NCBI GenBank assembly: GCA_947164955.1
Contig: CAMUYT010000005.1
Coordinates: forward strand, 1 to 43,504
Reading direction: 5' to 3'
DNA: 43,504 nucleotides
DNA from: an uncultured Bacteroidales bacterium
GTDB taxonomy: Bacteria > Bacteroidota > Bacteroidia > Bacteroidales > F082
Shown here piece after piece: positions 1 to 6,642 of the stretch. The notes under the pieces were generated by a model. It was not told the origin of the DNA and did not search any database. It saw only the letters and a program-made list of their open reading frames with translations. Numbering within the stretch: the stretch's first letter is position 1; the number at the start of each line of letters is the position of its first letter. A program made the translations under genes and the position numbers.

Positions 1-74
1 TTTCGCAACGACGAGCAAGATGAAAACGCCAATACAATAAGGCAAAAAGCCAATACAAACATGTTTTTTTTCAT
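1..74 (-). CDS. N-terminal fragment of a lipoprotein (cut by window edge)
   Basis: The minus strand opens with an ATG followed by 24 codons that run off the left edge. The peptide starts MKKN, continues with a hydrophobic stretch, and ends in a lipobox-like LAFSSC followed by SSLR. This is a type II (lipoprotein) signal peptide, so the mature protein would be lipidated on the Cys and sit in the inner or outer membrane. A good TAnnTTTG promoter box lies about 20 nt upstream, which supports the start. It is too short for the ORF track. Nothing can be said about the function of the mature part. Confidence 0.7.
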   Translation of the reverse strand, partial: MKKNMFVLAFCLIVLAFSSCSSLR

Positions 75-93
75 ACCAAAAAGATTTTGATTG

Positions 94-101
94 CAAAAAT
101 A
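94..101 (-). promoter_or_regulatory. Bacteroidales -7 promoter box for the left-edge lipoprotein
   Basis: On the minus strand this reads TATTTTTG, matching the Bacteroidota sigma consensus TAnnTTTG. A TTG lies about 21 nt upstream. It is 19 nt before the lipoprotein ATG. Confidence 0.6.
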
Positions 102-176
102 GAAAACTTCTATCATTCAAGTCAACAATTCCTTGCCAAAATGTCACTTTTTCCCATTGGCACACTATTTGACTAT

Positions 177-236
177 GGCCGATGGCCTATAGCCTATGGC
201 TTGCCTCAACTTCAAGGCAGCCATAAGCCATCGGCC
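177..236. repeat. Imperfect inverted repeat upstream of htpG
   Basis: The outer arms are a perfect ten-base inverted pair (GGCCGATGGC / GCCATCGGCC). A second pair inside (CTATGGC / GCCATAA) and a TTGCC/GGCA pair follow. The left arm carries a short extra segment (CTATAGC) relative to the right. No T-run follows, so it does not look like a simple terminator. It lies between the divergent lipoprotein gene and htpG, just ahead of tandem heptamers. Confidence 0.5.
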
Positions 237-240
237 AATT

Positions 241-268
241 ATAAATCTTAAATCTTGAATTTTAAATA
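241..268 (+). repeat. Four tandem AT-rich heptamers before htpG
   Basis: Four consecutive 7-mers fit or nearly fit TTRAATY (ATAAATC, TTAAATC, TTGAATT, TTAAATA) and end 9 nt before the htpG ATG. The same motif, also in four copies, precedes ftsE. Confidence 0.55.
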
Positions 269-277
269 CTTAACGAT

Positions 278-2197
278 ATGCAAACCGGTAACATTGGAGT
301 AAAGACAGAAAACATTTTCCCTGTCATCAAGAAGTTCCTTTATTCGGATCAGGAGATTTTCCTGCGTGAAATCATCAGTAACGCCGTGGATGCCACGCAA
401 AAGCTGAAAGCCTTGGCCGCCTCGGGCGAGTTCAAGGGAGAGCTGGGCGACCTCACCATCAAGGTGGAAGTCGACAAGAAGAAAAAGACCCTCACCGTGC
501 GCGACCGTGGCATCGGCATGAACGCTGAAGAGGTCGACAAGTACATCAACCAAATAGCCTTCTCGGGCGCGGAGGAGTTCATCGCCAAGTTCAAGACCCA
601 AAGCGAGGCTGAAGCCGCCAACATCATCGGACATTTCGGCTTGGGCTTCTACTCAGCCTTTATGGTTTCCTCGAAGGTCGCACTGATTTCCAAGTCGTGC
701 AAGGACGAAGGCACAAACGGCGTCATCTGGGAATGCGACGGCAGTCCCGAGTACACGATGAACGAAATCCCGAAGGGCGACCGTGGCACCGACGTTATTC
801 TTTACATCAGTGATGATGCCGCCGAGTTCCTCGAAGAAGGTCGTATCCGCGAGCTGCTCAACAAATACTGCAAGTTCCTGCCCATCCCGATCCAGTTCGG
901 CACCAAGAAAGTGCATGAGGAAATCGAAGGCGAGACCGACAAGGACGGCAAACCCAAGACCAAGGAAGTGGAGAAGCCTTGGATCATCAACGACGTGGCG
1001 CCGCTGTGGAAGAAAGCCCCGACCGACATCAAGGACGAGGAATACAACGACTTCTACCACACGCTCTACCCGATGAACTTCGGCGAGCCGCTGTTCCACA
1101 TCCACCTCAACGTGGACTACCCCTTCAACCTCACGGGCATCCTCTATTTCCCGAAGGTGAAGAACCGCTACGAGTTCCAGCGCAACAAGATCCAACTCTA
1201 CTGCAACGAGGTCTTCGTCACCGATAGCGTCGAAGGCATCCTGCCCGAGTTCCTCTCGCTGCTGCACGGCGTCATCGACTCGCCCGACATCCCGCTGAAC
1301 GTCAGCCGCTCGTTCCTGCAAAGCGACCAGAACGTGAAGAAAATCTCGACCTACATCACCAAGAAGGTGGCCGAGAAACTTGAAGAGCTTTTCAAGAAAG
1401 ACCGCGAGGCCTACGAGAAGAACTGGGACGACATCCGCGTGTTCATCGAATACGGCATGATGAGCGACCCGAAGTTCTACGAGCGCGCCGAGAAGTTCTT
1501 CCTCTTCAAGGACACCGACGACAAGTACTACACCATCGAGGAATACAAGGCTTTGATTAAGGAAAACCAGACCGACAAGGACAAAGCCCTCGTCTATCTG
1601 TATGCCACCGACAAGGACGACCAATACACCAACATCGAGAATGCCAAGGCCAAGGGTTACAACGTCTTGATGATGGACGGCATCCTTGACCCACACTTCA
1701 TCAGCGCCTACGAGCAGAAGGAAGGCGAGAAAGGCGAAGACAGCCGCGCGATGTTTGCCCGTGTGGACTCCAACACCATCGACAAGCTCATCGTGAAGGA
1801 CGACACGGAAGCCGCTTCGGGCCTCGACGACAAGCAGAAGGAGACCCTGAAAGCCGCCTTCGAGAAGGTCATCGACAAGGTGAAGTTCAACGTGGAGTTT
1901 AGCAACGAAGGCGCCGAAGCTGCACCCGTGGAAATCACCCAAAACGAGTGGATGCGCCGCATGAAGGAGATGGAGCAGATGGGCGGCGGCCCGATGTCGT
2001 TCTATGGTTCCATGCCCGACAGCTACACCCTGATGCTCAACACGAACAGTCCTGTCATCACTGGCCTGTTGAACAAAGACGAAGCCGCACAAGAAGCCAC
2101 AATTCGGCAGATTTACGACCTTGCTTTGCTCTCGAAGAATCTGCTTAAGGGCAAGGATTTGAGCGAGTTTGTAAAGAGGAATCTTGAAAAACTTTGA
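278..2197 (+). CDS. htpG: Molecular chaperone HtpG (Hsp90 family)
   Basis: ATP-dependent cytosolic chaperone of the Hsp90 family, 639 residues, within the usual bacterial range. The N-terminal GHKL ATPase domain shows the Glu/Asn motif REIISNA near residue 30, DRGIGM near 75 and GHFGLGFYS near 118. The middle domain has the conserved YPFNLTGILYFP and an SRSFLQ segment. The C-terminal dimerisation domain ends KGKDLSEFVKRNLEKL. The ATG fits the alignment of the family and is preceded by an A/T-rich leader without a Shine-Dalgarno, as usual in this phylum. A strong intrinsic terminator follows the stop. A second, slightly diverged copy of the last codons lies about 1.6 kb downstream. Confidence 0.98.
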   Translation: MQTGNIGVKTENIFPVIKKFLYSDQEIFLREIISNAVDATQKLKALAASGEFKGELGDLTIKVEVDKKKKTLTVRDRGIGMNAEEVDKYINQIAFSGAEEFIAKFKTQSEAEAANIIGHFGLGFYSAFMVSSKVALISKSCKDEGTNGVIWECDGSPEYTMNEIPKGDRGTDVILYISDDAAEFLEEGRIRELLNKYCKFLPIPIQFGTKKVHEEIEGETDKDGKPKTKEVEKPWIINDVAPLWKKAPTDIKDEEYNDFYHTLYPMNFGEPLFHIHLNVDYPFNLTGILYFPKVKNRYEFQRNKIQLYCNEVFVTDSVEGILPEFLSLLHGVIDSPDIPLNVSRSFLQSDQNVKKISTYITKKVAEKLEELFKKDREAYEKNWDDIRVFIEYGMMSDPKFYERAEKFFLFKDTDDKYYTIEEYKALIKENQTDKDKALVYLYATDKDDQYTNIENAKAKGYNVLMMDGILDPHFISAYEQKEGEKGEDSRAMFARVDSNTIDKLIVKDDTEAASGLDDKQKETLKAAFEKVIDKVKFNVEFSNEGAEAAPVEITQNEWMRRMKEMEQMGGGPMSFYGSMPDSYTLMLNTNSPVITGLLNKDEAAQEATIRQIYDLALLSKNLLKGKDLSEFVKRNLEKL

Positions 2198-2228
2198 TTG
2201 TCAAGTATTTGAGAATTAGAGAACAATG

Positions 2229-2265
2229 ATCCCCGAAGCACCTAACGGTATTTCGGGGATTTTTT
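2229..2265 (+). terminator. Rho-independent terminator after htpG
   Basis: Perfect nine-base stem ATCCCCGAA / TTCGGGGAT, a 14-nt loop and a following T-run. It sits 31 nt after the htpG stop and just before the end of the convergent gene. Confidence 0.9.
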
Positions 2266-2279
2266 ATAGTAACATAGCA

Positions 2280-3689
2280 TCACTTTTCCTCAAAGAATCG
2301 GAATGGAAAACGATAGTAAATCTCTTCTTCTTCGTCAGGATACAATTGTTCCCAATGTTTCAAATACTTCTCAATGGCATATTCGTCCTTCAATTCATTA
2401 AGTGCTTCCCTTACTGACGCCATGACAGTAATATAATCACCGTAAAGCATCTCATCATCCACCTTGAAGCGGATGATATAATCCAGATTTTGTCGGATCA
2501 ACTCCTTAAAAATAGTTTTGCATTCCGCTCCCTCCACCAAGGTACCGTTAACATCGTAGGTTTCTGCGCCAAGAGAAGTAACTATGATTTGGTTAGGAAT
2601 TTCACCAACACCTTCAACCCATTGCTGATAGATTGAATCGCCATAGAAACGGATGGGCAATCTCATGGTATTCAAGGCCAAAAAGTTATAATACCGTACA
2701 TCCAACAGGCGATGCCTGGGTACAACTGCAAATTGAATCCTGTAGAACCGAATATCAGCGAGTGCCTGCAACACCTCATCCACATCCTTCATTTTCAGCT
2801 TTTTGTCGATATTCAAACAGCAAGTCAGCAAAGGAATGTCCGCTTCGTTATGGCATAAGCGCCAATCTTCCATTGACCCGGAAAACGTTGGCAAATCCAC
2901 TATCTTACCATCAACTATAACCAGACATTGGGGCTCGGGTTCGTCTTTGTCCTGCACCAAATAAACAATCTTGGAAAGCGAAGCACGTTGCATCTTCAGC
3001 ACAGCATCCGTTTCAGGCAATTCCAGACTATACCTATGAGGAACATTTCGACTTAAAAAGGTGTTGTCGAGTGACTTATAGTCAACCACATTGATTCTTG
3101 ACATGCCAAATGCGAGGATGGTCACAAGCGCAGCAGACAAAGCCATCCATTTCACGGTTTTTCTCTTGAATGCTTGCCTCATCGCCACCCATGGATGCAA
3201 AAACAGAACGGTGATGAGCAAAACGAAAAGATGCTTGAAGTCGGGATACAAAGAAAATGCGTAAAAGGCACCAGGAAAGCCGAAAATGCAGAACCAACAT
3301 AATAAGACCTTTGCAAACCAATACAAGAAATACCAATTCAGATTACGCTGGCCGTTGACAATCTGCACCGCCGAGCGATGTCTCTGCTCGAAAAATCTTC
3401 TTGGCCCGTCAAACCAATAAGCCAAACAAAAAGACTGAGCAAAAACAACCGAAACAAAAGCAAAAAACAACTGATAGAATGAGCGTTCCTTTTCACTTGG
3501 TACCCAAATGTCATACTCTGGCGTTAACGTCATCACACGAAAAGCCTCCAACATGGCACAAGAAAAGAAATAGAACACAAACGACATGAGAAGTGCCATC
3601 ACAACTCCCGACACCAACTTGAAAGTCGACAAGCGAGAACGCAGCGGATGGCAAAAAGCAGCTGCCATTGCCTTCAAAACTCTGTTCAT
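2280..3689 (-). CDS. Multi-spanning membrane protein with two ExbD/TolR-like C-terminal regions (hypothetical)
   Basis: 469 residues with no family recognised overall. The N-terminal 200 residues carry about five hydrophobic segments (roughly 25-48, 73-92, 118-145, 153-168 and 181-198). The remaining 270 residues look soluble. Two stretches there resemble the ExbD/TolR periplasmic fold. Around 255-322 there is a short strand with VDGKIV, then LNIDKKLKMKDVDEVLQAL and a closing strand. Around 366-440 there is YDVNGTLV, then IIRFKVDDEMLYGDY and a helix, where ExbD proteins have the 'NG...D..v.YGdvv.v' pattern. This homology is an inference from the pattern only. The leader closely resembles that of the FISUMP lipoprotein upstream. 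The gene is bracketed by the true htpG 3' end and a duplicate of it, which suggests it was inserted here. Confidence 0.8.
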   Translation of the reverse strand: MNRVLKAMAAAFCHPLRSRLSTFKLVSGVVMALLMSFVFYFFSCAMLEAFRVMTLTPEYDIWVPSEKERSFYQLFFAFVSVVFAQSFCLAYWFDGPRRFFEQRHRSAVQIVNGQRNLNWYFLYWFAKVLLCWFCIFGFPGAFYAFSLYPDFKHLFVLLITVLFLHPWVAMRQAFKRKTVKWMALSAALVTILAFGMSRINVVDYKSLDNTFLSRNVPHRYSLELPETDAVLKMQRASLSKIVYLVQDKDEPEPQCLVIVDGKIVDLPTFSGSMEDWRLCHNEADIPLLTCCLNIDKKLKMKDVDEVLQALADIRFYRIQFAVVPRHRLLDVRYYNFLALNTMRLPIRFYGDSIYQQWVEGVGEIPNQIIVTSLGAETYDVNGTLVEGAECKTIFKELIRQNLDYIIRFKVDDEMLYGDYITVMASVREALNELKDEYAIEKYLKHWEQLYPDEEEEIYYRFPFRFFEEK

Positions 3690-3718
3690 ATCGATTCTGT
3701 TTTAGTTGTTTGACATTG

Positions 3719-3726
3719 CAAAGAAA
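3719..3726 (-). promoter_or_regulatory. Candidate -7 box for the ExbD-like membrane protein gene
   Basis: Reads TTTCTTTG on the minus strand inside TTTGTTTCTTTGCA, one base off TAnnTTTG, 29 nt before the ATG. The same 14-mer sits at the matching position before the next gene (FISUMP lipoprotein), which strengthens both. Confidence 0.45.
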
Positions 3727-3767
3727 CAAAAAAAATCCCATCACTTGTCATTCCGAGGCAAAAATGG

Positions 3768-3824
3768 AATCTTAAAGGCAAGGATTTGAGCGAGTTTGTG
3801 AAGAGGAATATGGAGAAGTTGTGA
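3768..3824 (+). pseudogene. Duplicated 3' end of htpG (remnant, 18 codons plus stop)
   Basis: Read in frame, this stretch encodes NLKGKDLSEFVKRNMEKL followed by TGA, which matches the htpG C-terminus with one substitution (M for L) and a lost Leu codon. A 23-base run is identical in both copies, and further sense differences are mostly synonymous. There is no start codon or upstream htpG-like sequence. It is therefore an orphan tail, probably from a slightly diverged htpG allele. It abuts the stop of the minus-strand FISUMP lipoprotein. Confidence 0.85.
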
Positions 3825-4565
3825 TTATCTATAAGATCGCACCGCCCTGACGCATTGTCCTCGGCTGCGTTCGTAGGTGCCGCACACATGGCATTCGTCC
3901 ATATCGTAGTGGAAACTCCAACCACGTTCCGGAAAGCGACTGTGGAGCGTGCTTGACCAATATATCCCAAGTCTGGGACAAGCAGGCTCCCCATCCAAGC
4001 AGAAACCTGTGGCAGGCAGGAAGATGCTGTTGCCATTGGGACCCGTGAGAAGTCTGCCTTCCACACCGTTTCGAGTCGCCCAAACACAGGTGGTTTTCAG
4101 GTATAGTTCCTCCCACTCTTCTTTGGTCGGCATACGCCAATCATCGCCCCAATTGGCCGTAGCTGCGTCATCGGCAGGCTCCAAGACGGTCAAGCTGTCA
4201 ACAAATCCATCCAAGCCCCAATCCGAATTGGTGCAATACTTGGTCATCACAAACCAATTGTGGACACAATTGCCATATCGGTAGTTTTTCCAATCATATA
4301 GTTCCTTGGAGCAGGTCTCGCCCCATGCAAAATACTCGCCGCAGTCTTCCGGCTTATCGGCACCCACATTACAAGTCGCCCACAACGTGCCGCTGGGCAA
4401 TCCCAAATCGACAAAGTCGTGGCCAAACAAAGTGTCGACGTTGTTGATAATGCTATCGTTTTCACCAACATTTCCGCCATTGTTGGGCTCATAGGATTTG
4501 GAACAACTTGCCGCAATAAAAGCCATCAACACAACGGCCACTATCAACTTGATTAACCTGTTCAT
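3825..4565 (-). CDS. FISUMP-domain lipoprotein
   Basis: Secreted lipoprotein of 246 residues from the preferred start. The ORF track begins 13 codons earlier, but the Met-Asn-Arg start gives a clean signal peptide with lipobox IAASC. The mature part is a Fibrobacter succinogenes major paralogous (FISUMP) domain, recognisable by DLGLPSGTLWAT, GEYFAWGET, WRMPTKEEWEEL, GPNGNSIFLPATG, YWSS and the closing CVRAVR. FISUMP folds are related to C-type-lectin/formylglycine-generating-enzyme-like modules. They are common in surface proteins of this phylum, but the ligand is unknown. A promoter-like TTTCTTTG box lies about 29 nt upstream of the ATG. Confidence 0.88.
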   Translation of the reverse strand: MNRLIKLIVAVVLMAFIAASCSKSYEPNNGGNVGENDSIINNVDTLFGHDFVDLGLPSGTLWATCNVGADKPEDCGEYFAWGETCSKELYDWKNYRYGNCVHNWFVMTKYCTNSDWGLDGFVDSLTVLEPADDAATANWGDDWRMPTKEEWEELYLKTTCVWATRNGVEGRLLTGPNGNSIFLPATGFCLDGEPACPRLGIYWSSTLHSRFPERGWSFHYDMDECHVCGTYERSRGQCVRAVRSYR

Positions 4566-4593
4566 ATCCATTCTTTTTTGTCGTTTTAGGCTG

Positions 4594-4601
4594 CAAAGAA
4601 A
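4594..4601 (-). promoter_or_regulatory. Candidate -7 box for the FISUMP lipoprotein
   Basis: TTTCTTTG on the minus strand, within TTTGTTTCTTTGCA. It is the same 14-mer as upstream of the neighbouring membrane-protein gene and at nearly the same distance from the ATG. Confidence 0.45.
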
Positions 4602-4642
4602 CAAATTTTCGCTTCATAAACGCCAAATGGTTGGAAAATGAC

Positions 4643-4650
4643 TAGTTTTG
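4643..4650 (+). promoter_or_regulatory. -7 promoter box for the TPM-domain pair
   Basis: TAGTTTTG fits TAnnTTTG and lies 18 nt before the ATG of the first TPM gene. No convincing -33 element was seen. Confidence 0.5.
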
Positions 4651-4668
4651 CACTCAAAAGCAACCAAT

Positions 4669-5112
4669 ATGTCCAACGCCATAACCATACTCAACCGCGA
4701 AGAAGACCGCCGCGTGGTGGAAGCCATCAAGCAGGCCGAACGCAACACTTCGGGCGAAATCAAGGTCCACATCGAGAACCGCTGCAAAGGCGACGTGGAA
4801 GAACGCAGCCTTGTGGTCTTCAACAAACTGAAACTCAACGAGACCAAGTTGCGCAACGGCGTGCTCATCTACCTCGCCGTTCGCGACCACAAGTTCGCCA
4901 TCCTTGGCGACGAAGGCATCAACAACGTGGTAGGCCAAGGCTTTTGGAACGACGTGAAAGACCTGATGCTAAGCCATTTCAAAGAAAACCGCTTCGCCGA
5001 AGGCCTCGAACAAGGCATACAACGTTGCGGCGAAAAACTCAAGACCTATTTCCCCTATCAATCCGACGACATCAATGAAATCCCCGATGACATATCATAC
5101 GAAAACAACTGA
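4669..5112 (+). CDS. TPM-domain protein, no signal peptide
   Basis: 147 residues. The track's earlier TTG start lies inside the promoter box, so the ATG giving MSNAITILN is preferred. The sequence fits the TPM (TLP18.3/Psb32/MOLO-1) fold: EAIKQAERNTSGEIKVHIE, a central GVLIYLAVRDHKFAILGDEGI, then GFWNDVKDLMLSHFKENRF. TPM domains have been linked to acid phosphatase activity and to membrane-protein maintenance. No signal peptide or membrane segment is visible, so this member is probably cytosolic. It overlaps the next gene by 38 bp or less, so the two are co-translated. The LemA gene that often precedes such pairs in Bacteroidota is not present here. Confidence 0.85.
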   Translation: MSNAITILNREEDRRVVEAIKQAERNTSGEIKVHIENRCKGDVEERSLVVFNKLKLNETKLRNGVLIYLAVRDHKFAILGDEGINNVVGQGFWNDVKDLMLSHFKENRFAEGLEQGIQRCGEKLKTYFPYQSDDINEIPDDISYENN

Positions 5113-5887
5113 CCGACATCAACTTGCAGTGCTTCTTTGCCTGCTACTCGTCATGCTTTCATTTGGCATGACAGTGAAAGCCCAACTGCCCAGTCCACCT
5201 AGCCCGCCCCGTCTGGTGAACGACTACACAGGCACTTTGACAGCAAGCCAAATCGAAGCCTTAGAGCGCAAATTGGTGGCCTACGACGATAGTACTTCCA
5301 CCCAGTTTCTCGTGCTTTTGGTCGACGATTTACAAGGCTATAGCATTGAACAGTATGCCACTGAAATCGGCCACAGCTGGGGCGTGGGTCAAGAAGGGAA
5401 AAACAACGGTGCAATTATCTTGGTCAAGCCCAAGAAGGGTACAGAATCAGGCAAAGTGACCATTCAAACCGGCTACGGCATCGAGCAATACGTCACCGAC
5501 GCCACGGCCAAGGTCATCATCGAACGCGAGATGATTCCCGCCTTCAAGGAAAACGACTACTACACGGGCATCGACAACGCCGTCAACGTGATGATGGACC
5601 TCTGCTCGGGCAAGTTCACGCAAGACGAATATACCGACGACGACGGATTTCCGCTGTGGCTTATCATCCTCTTCATCATCGCCATCGTCATCATCTTCTC
5701 CAAGTTCTCCGATGGTAGCGGTCAAAACTACTCTGGCGGTGGCACACGCACTATATGGATACCCATGGGTGGCGGAGGATTCAGTGGTGGAAGCTTCGGT
5801 GGCGGCGGAGGTAGTTTCGGTGGTGGAGGCTTCGGCGGTTTTGGCGGAGGCGGTTTTGGCGGAGGCGGTGCCTCTGGTAGTTGGTAG
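5075..5887 (+). CDS. Secreted, membrane-anchored TPM-domain protein with Gly-rich tail (YgcG family)
   Basis: 270 residues. A signal peptide (hydrophobic stretch about 17-34, ending VKAQ) is followed by a TPM domain (about 45-185) with VNDYTGTLTASQIEALERKL, TQFLVLLVDDL, GHSWGVGQEGKNNGAIILV and TGYGIEQYVTD. A transmembrane segment (about 193-211) is followed by a long glycine/serine-rich tail ending ASGSW. This is the standard YgcG-like architecture: the domain outside the cytoplasmic membrane and the tail on the other side. A second in-frame ATG four codons in would also give a good signal peptide. It forms an operon with the preceding TPM gene, which it overlaps. Confidence 0.9.
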   Translation: MKSPMTYHTKTTDRHQLAVLLCLLLVMLSFGMTVKAQLPSPPSPPRLVNDYTGTLTASQIEALERKLVAYDDSTSTQFLVLLVDDLQGYSIEQYATEIGHSWGVGQEGKNNGAIILVKPKKGTESGKVTIQTGYGIEQYVTDATAKVIIEREMIPAFKENDYYTGIDNAVNVMMDLCSGKFTQDEYTDDDGFPLWLIILFIIAIVIIFSKFSDGSGQNYSGGGTRTIWIPMGGGGFSGGSFGGGGGSFGGGGFGGFGGGGFGGGGASGSW

Positions 5888-5894
5888 TTAGTAG

Positions 5895-5915
5895 GGCTGT
5901 CACACCGTGGCAGCC
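5895..5915 (+). repeat. Small hairpin between the TPM operon and ftsE
   Basis: Nine-base stem GGCTGTCAC / GTGGCAGCC with one G-U pair and a three-base loop. It lies 7 nt after the TPM stop. No T-run follows, so it is an uncertain terminator. Confidence 0.45.
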
Positions 5916-5931
5916 GAACACAGAACAAATA

Positions 5932-5959
5932 TTGAATTTTGAATCTTAAATCTTAAATC
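5932..5959 (+). repeat. Four tandem heptamers before ftsE
   Basis: TTGAATT, TTGAATC, TTAAATC, TTAAATC: four back-to-back 7-mers of the form TTRAATY, ending 5 nt before the ftsE ATG. The htpG leader has the same motif in four copies. Confidence 0.65.
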
Positions 5960-5964
5960 TCTAT

Positions 5965-6642
5965 ATGTCTGACCCAATCATTGAACTCAAAAACGCATCG
6001 ATCTTCCAGCGGGAGAACCTCGTCCTAAGCAACGTCAACCTGACGCTCCACAAGGGTGAGTTCATTTATCTCATCGGCCGCACGGGAAGTGGTAAGTCTT
6101 CTTTGCTGAAGACCTTATACGGCGAATTGCCCGCCCGCGACGGCATCTTCAAGGTAGCAGGATACGACCTTACCACACTGAAAAGAAAAGACATCCCCTA
6201 CCTGCGCCGCAAGATTGGCATCGTCTTCCAGGACTTTCAGTTGCTTTCCGACCGCACCGTCGAAAAAAACCTCTCGTTTGTGCTGGGTGCCACGGGTTGG
6301 ACCGACGCAATAGAGATCTCGAAACGCATTGACGAAGTGCTTTCGATGGTAGGCCTTGCAGACAAGCGAAAAAGCATGCCCCACCAAATGTCGGGGGGCG
6401 AGCAGCAAGGTGTCGCCATCGCCCGCGCACTGCTCAACGCTCCCGACGTCATCCTCGCCGACGAGCCTACAGGCAACCTCGATCCCGACACAACTTTAGA
6501 CGTGATGAAACTGTTGCGCAACATCAGCGAAAACGGCACTGCCGTGCTAATGGCAACACACAACTATACCTTAATGCAGAAATACCCATCCCGCATCGCC
6601 AATTGCAAGAATGGAACAGTGGTTTGTTCAAACATGGAGTAG
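5965..6642 (+). CDS. ftsE: Cell division ATP-binding protein FtsE
   Basis: 225-residue ABC ATPase, the normal FtsE length. FtsE binds FtsX at the division site and controls peptidoglycan hydrolases there. Visible motifs are Walker A GRTGSGKSS (about 38-46), Q-loop VFQDFQLL, signature MSGGEQQGVAIARAL, Walker B VILADEPTGNLD and the H-loop ATHN. The residue after GGEQQ is normally Arg in this family; here it is Gly, one base away from Arg. ftsX is not adjacent. Its stop codon directly abuts the stop of the convergent glycosyltransferase gene, with no spacer and no obvious terminator. Confidence 0.93.
   Translation: MSDPIIELKNASIFQRENLVLSNVNLTLHKGEFIYLIGRTGSGKSSLLKTLYGELPARDGIFKVAGYDLTTLKRKDIPYLRRKIGIVFQDFQLLSDRTVEKNLSFVLGATGWTDAIEISKRIDEVLSMVGLADKRKSMPHQMSGGEQQGVAIARALLNAPDVILADEPTGNLDPDTTLDVMKLLRNISENGTAVLMATHNYTLMQKYPSRIANCKNGTVVCSNME

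Noticed and set aside
653-2092. 479-residue ORF on the minus strand opposite htpG
   Set aside because: It is a mirror of the G/C-rich third positions of htpG codons. It has no recognisable motif and lies wholly within a certain gene.
3768-3824. A real small gene encoding an HtpG-tail peptide
   Set aside because: There is no start codon or promoter in frame. It is best read as a remnant.
5728-5928. Proline-rich ORF on the minus strand
   Set aside because: It is the complement of the Gly-rich tail of the secreted TPM protein.
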